DNA of 64,000 nt, taken from NCBI GenBank assembly GCA_015039465.1, contig MU130701.1, positions 699,170-763,169 of the forward strand, in the 5' to 3' direction. The stretch's first letter is position 1; each line of letters starts with the position of its first letter. Under the pieces are notes generated by a model. The model was not told the origin of the DNA and did no database searches. It saw nothing but the letters and a program-made list of their open reading frames with translations. The position numbers and the translations under genes are program-made. This document shows, one piece after another, positions 60,501 through 64,000 of the stretch. The stretch is from Phlegmacium glaucopus. Its lineage: Eukaryota > Basidiomycota > Agaricomycetes > Agaricales > Cortinariaceae.

Positions 60501-61235
60501 AGGTGGAATGAAGCAGAGCAGTTGTTTGTTCAAGTTATGGACATGAGGAAGAAGCTGCTTGGTGCAGAACATCCATACACTCTCACAAGCATGGGAAATC
60601 TAGCAAGCACATACCATAATCAAGGAAGGTGGAATGAGGCAGAGCAGCTGCATGTTCAAGTCATGGTCATGAGGAAGAAACTGCTTGGTGCAGAACATCC
60701 AGACACCCTCACAAGCATGGCAAATCTAGCAAAAACATACCATGATCAGAGAAGGTGGAATAAGGCAGAGCAGCTGCGTGTTCAAGTCATGGTCATGAGG
60801 AAGAAGCTGCTTGGTGCAGAACATCCATACACCCTCACAAGTATGGCAAATCTAGCAAGGACATACCATTGGCAAGGAAGGTTGAATGAGGCAGAGCGGT
60901 TGTTTGTTCAAGTCATGGTCATGAGGAATAAGCTGCTTGGTGCGGAACATCCATTCACCCTCTTAAGTATGGCAAATCTAGGAAACACATACCAGAATCA
61001 GGGAAGGTGGAATGAGGCAGAGCAGCTGTTTGTTTATGTCATGCACATGAGCAAGAAGCTGCTTGGTGCAGAACATGGATTAACCCTCATGGGCATGGAA
61101 AATCTAGCAAACATATACCTGAATCAGGAAAGATGGAATGAGGCAGAGCAGTTGCACCTTGAGGTGACAAATATAAGAAATAGAAGAGACTGGCAATTGA
61201 AGGTATTGCACAGGAATGAAGTGATCCATACCTGA
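57584..61235 (+). CDS. STAND/NLR-type protein: NB-ARC with eleven TPRs (apparent frameshift)
   Basis: Proposed exons 57,584-57,741, 57,792-57,966, 58,017-58,112, 58,167-58,226, 58,278-58,527 and 58,580-61,235. The N-terminus (MSSERTPKRHRIDEVTPSF) is disordered, without a recognised effector domain. Exons 4-5 give the linker LFANAQNTLISGGTFVN and SPFFTGRKDVIDKL. NB-ARC motifs follow: P-loop GMGGIGKT (58,466-58,489), LMVFDNADN, GNILITSRN, GCIPLAVDHAGAYI and IHPLVHCWSREQM. Eleven 42-aa TPRs and a partial twelfth end the protein. Such fungal proteins are thought to sense non-self or internal cues through the repeats and oligomerise through the NB domain. Between the linker and P-loop the frame is broken at a run of seven T (58,410-58,416), one base short of continuity. 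It is either a sequencing error, a disabled allele, or recoding. Confidence 0.85.
59742..61127 (+). repeat. Eleven tandem 126-bp TPR-coding units
   Basis: Every unit is exactly 126 nt with no indel, coding GRWNEAEQLFVQVMDMSKKL then LGAEHPDTLTSMANLANTY plus two or three residues. Units differ mainly at a few residues (after AEQL, after AEHP and before the last Gln), while the rest is almost fixed. This pattern fits ongoing homogenisation with diversifying positions. Confidence 0.95.
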
Positions 61236-62690
61236 CCAATGAGTGATCTGATTGTCAAAGTATAAAAATATGTAGTGTTACTAGTGTAGCTTGAATATAG
61301 CTTTTCTTTCCAATATGTTTTGCAAACACTTAAATTCCAACTTTTTCAGAGAATCTGTGAAAGCCTTGAAAGGTGTATTTTTGAATTGATACAGAGCTTA
61401 GTAGTCATGATGATAGTGACATGGTTTTAAAGTTGAGTTTACTGCTTCTTAGGTAATCATTGATTCTCTAGCTGTTGAAAAAAAAAAACTCATCAATTTC
61501 TATGGGTGTCCTAAGTTCTTTCTAAGCTGTAACATTTTCATCAATCTCTAAAATGCTATTGATGCCACCTCTTTCCTTTACCACTTAAATTTTTAAGCAC
61601 TCAAGAATTGCATTTTATGCTGAGTTTATAATCACCTTGTACTATGCCACTTTTCTGTGCTTGACTTGATGTAACAAAGTTACCAACCACAATATGGTGG
61701 CTATATCAGTGATGTTATCAAGAGAGGGCAATTTTTGACATTGATGATGCATTCAAGGGAATCAGAAGCATTTTGAGTGAGAGGTGTCAATGTTGGTGTT
61801 TTGAATATTGCTATTGGATAGTGTCCTTTGCCTTATCAACTTTCTTGGTATGTTTGCATTGAGCCATTGAGCCATCTTCCTCTTCTTCTCAATTGATGTT
61901 CCTTGAGTGGGGTGTGGACAGGTGAACACTGAAGGAGTAGTAGATGATAAATCCTGTTTTGCATCTGAGTCAGAGTTTTCACACACAGTATCTGGGACAC
62001 TGCTGCATAGGTTCAGCAAGATTTGCATTGGCCTTGGAGCCTGCCTCGTTGTCATTACAACCAACCACTGAGGAACCTGAAAAGTCCAAGTAATTCAATC
62101 TCAATTCTTGGCCTCTATTGCCTGCAACCGACAACACAGGTGTCCCACTAACACTCAAATCTGGCATCCCATCATCAACATCCAATCTCTTCTTCTCAAC
62201 ATCCATTCTTCCAAGCTCAACTTCTAGACAATGAATGGGCTTGATCTATGGTGAGCTTGTCATAGTGGGCTTTCTTGTTGAAACCAGTGGAAAACAACAA
62301 GACAGTGGAGCAAGTAAGGGTGGACCTGAGTCAAGCATTGAGGTAAGCTCAAGGTGTGACATTGTGTTGGTATTGTTGGTATGCTGTTTGAGATACTGGC
62401 ACCAGAAACATTGTCACAAGGCATTGTACAGTTGATATTTGGCACTGATGAATGAGATAAATAAACATAATATCCTAAACTGAGAGAGAAAGCCATACCA
62501 GAAGGTGATGACAGGCTTATGTTCCTCCCATGGCACCTCCTTTGCTGTTGATACACTGTCAGTACGCTAGGTGCTGTACCAACTGAGGGTGTGATGCAGC
62601 TTGGGGCTTCAGTGGCCTAAACACTGAGTCAAGTGTATGCATAAAGGTTCCAACTAAGGTAGGGCAATGAGATATAAGACAAGCGAAACA
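61236..62690. other. Mostly unassigned; possible minus-strand coding remnant
   Basis: Two overlapping minus-strand frames (61,762-62,064 and 61,979-62,206) read MDVEKKRLDVDDGMPDLSVS and IEKKRKMAQWLNANIPRKLI. They may be two exons of a small gene or element ORF, but no splice model joined them convincingly and no family is known. The remainder is AT-rich with nothing recognised. Confidence 0.3.
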
Positions 62691-62790
62691 AGGAGCAATG
62701 AAATGATGAAGGGGTGACAAAGTAACAAAGTGGCGACAAAGTAACAAAGGGGCAATGCAGTAGCGAAGGGGCAATGCAGTGACAAATTAT
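62690..62790. repeat. Short minisatellite, same family as 63,241-63,505
   Basis: About five imperfect copies of GGGGCAATGCAGTGACAAA-type units. Confidence 0.75.
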
Positions 62791-63240
62791 AGTTGCTGTA
62801 TGGGCGACTCGCAGTAAAAACACAAGGAAACGAGGGCAAACGACAAGAGAGACAATGACAAGACTTAATTCCAAACTCTGGGGGAGAGAGGTGAATACTT
62901 TCTTATTTCTTTGTAACTAAGTTACATGGGTTTTTTATAGTAGAGGTGATTGGAATAAATGGGGAAATGAAGCACAAGGTGTGTGGAGTAAATAGCATCA
63001 AAAAACATAAGGAGTTAAGTGAGAAAATATAAAAAGTTGCACCATAAGATAAAAGGAGCATGGAGAATAACTGGTAGCTAGGTAACAGTAAAATGATGCA
63101 AACATGATTTGGGCACAGTGAGGGGATGGATAAAAGTATGAATGATAGGAAATCAAAAGAAGTGATGTGATGTGCAGCATGGGCAACTTTTAGGAAAATG
63201 GGTAATGATGAAGATGGTGAACAGGGTGGAAAGGACTGGA

Positions 63241-63505
63241 TGAAAGGGCAATGCAGCAATGAAAGGGGTGACATAGCAACAAGAGAGGCAATATAGCAAC
63301 AAGAGAGGCAATATAGCAACAAGAGGGGCAATGTAGCAACAAGAGGAGTAATATAGCAACAAGAGGGGTAATATAGCAACAAGAGGGGCAATGTAGCAAC
63401 AAGAGGGGCAATGTAGCAACAAGAGGGGTGACATGGCAATGAGAGGGGCAATGTGGAAATGAGAGGGGTGATGTAGTGACAAAAGGGGTGATGCAGCGAC
63501 AAAAG
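63241..63505. repeat. 20-bp minisatellite, ~13 units
   Basis: Unit AAGAGGGGCAATGTAGCAAC, exact 20-bp period from 63,281 to about 63,440, more variable at the edges. Because 20 is not a multiple of 3, all minus-strand frames stay open and mimic a low-complexity protein. Confidence 0.92.
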
Positions 63506-63794
63506 AGCAATTCCAGTTGGTAGAGCATAGCCATGTTCATCATCTCCTCCTTACTGAAATACTGACTGTCCTCAGTCATTTGGCAAGTCTAGTGATGAGC
63601 ACTATGTTGGTCTTGGTTTCTTGATAATGTAAAAGTTTGGAATGAAAAGGAAAGGCAAAGTTGTATATGTTACTATGGAAGTGATGTGAAGGATTTGGAC
63701 TGAGAAGCGACTAGAATTAGCAAAAAGGAGCAGTAGGAATGAAGAATATGAGATGGGAAAGGAGATAGACTGTGTCTTTGTTAAGTTCGTGAAC

Positions 63795-64000
63795 TCTGTT
63801 CCAGAGTTTCGGACGGAGTAATGGAACGGAGTCACGGAAAGGATAGGACTTAGCCTCAGCTTATGTGCTGTGCTACCCAGAACCTTCATGTCCTAGATTT
63901 TGGAGTAAGACGGAGCGGAGCGGAACCGGAAGTTGCAAAGAACTTAGAGGAAGATCAAGAGAGGGAAACTAAGTCAATATTTGAACTGAGGAAAACATAC
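63795..64000 (-). mobile_element. Family A LTR, cut by window end
   Basis: ACTTAGCCTCAGCTTATGTG, GCTGTGCTACCCAG and ATTTGAACTGAGGAAAACAT match the minus-orientation family A copies at 16,926 and 19,049. More diverged; whether it is a solo LTR cannot be told because it runs off the window. Confidence 0.8.

Noticed and set aside
63241..63505. CRISPR array
   Set aside because: Repeats are 20 bp, directly adjacent without unique spacers, in a fungal genome.

Overview
This window is nuclear DNA of a filamentous basidiomycete, most likely an Agaricomycete. Supporting signs are genes broken by many short (about 45-75 bp) GT-AG introns, full-length GCN2 and CHK1 kinases, an NB-ARC/TPR protein with the fungal 'FANAQN...ISGGTF' linker, and abundant hAT transposons, MITEs and solo LTRs. 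The species cannot be named from sequence alone. All exon boundaries were read by eye.

Layout. 1-22 kb holds no credible host gene: it is a mosaic of nested repeats. It includes a stack of insertions (2.1-5.18 kb), an inverted-repeat pair around a 1.5 kb T-depleted segment (5.19-7.41 kb), a 120-160 bp satellite carrying a composite MITE (8.16-10.86 kb), old tandem duplications, four solo LTRs of one ~580 bp family with target-site duplications, and a decayed hAT transposase fragment. 22.07-28.94 kb is a complete-looking 6.9 kb hAT transposon with matching TIRs, a perfect 8-bp TSD, a multi-exon transposase and a captured, decayed piece of a host gene. 29.4-39.7 kb is a gene island: a hotdog-fold thioesterase and a family-16 methyltransferase (divergent pair), GCN2, and a membrane protein.

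40.5-50.7 kb is a large imperfect palindrome. Its arms each carry one copy of an 80-aa gene. The right copy is split by a 2.0 kb non-autonomous hAT (perfect 8-bp TSD) that holds part of the same captured host gene. The left arm has a ~2.9 kb insertion, itself containing MITEs and a SINE-like sequence. The palindrome edges carry broken pieces of CHK1 and of the membrane-protein gene. 51.2-57 kb contains an acidic, probably nucleolar protein, intact CHK1 and an unrecognised four-exon gene. 57.6-61.2 kb is a STAND/NLR-type protein (NB-ARC plus eleven near-identical 42-aa TPRs) with one apparent frameshift just before its P-loop. 61.2-64 kb is repeats: a 20-bp minisatellite and another LTR of the 580-bp family.

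Functionally the host genes are mostly independent housekeeping or stress functions (GCN2 translation control, CHK1 DNA-damage checkpoint). The more unusual content is structural: a hAT family that has picked up and is spreading a host gene fragment, the palindromic duplication that copied pieces of neighbouring genes, and the repeat-homogenised NLR-like gene.
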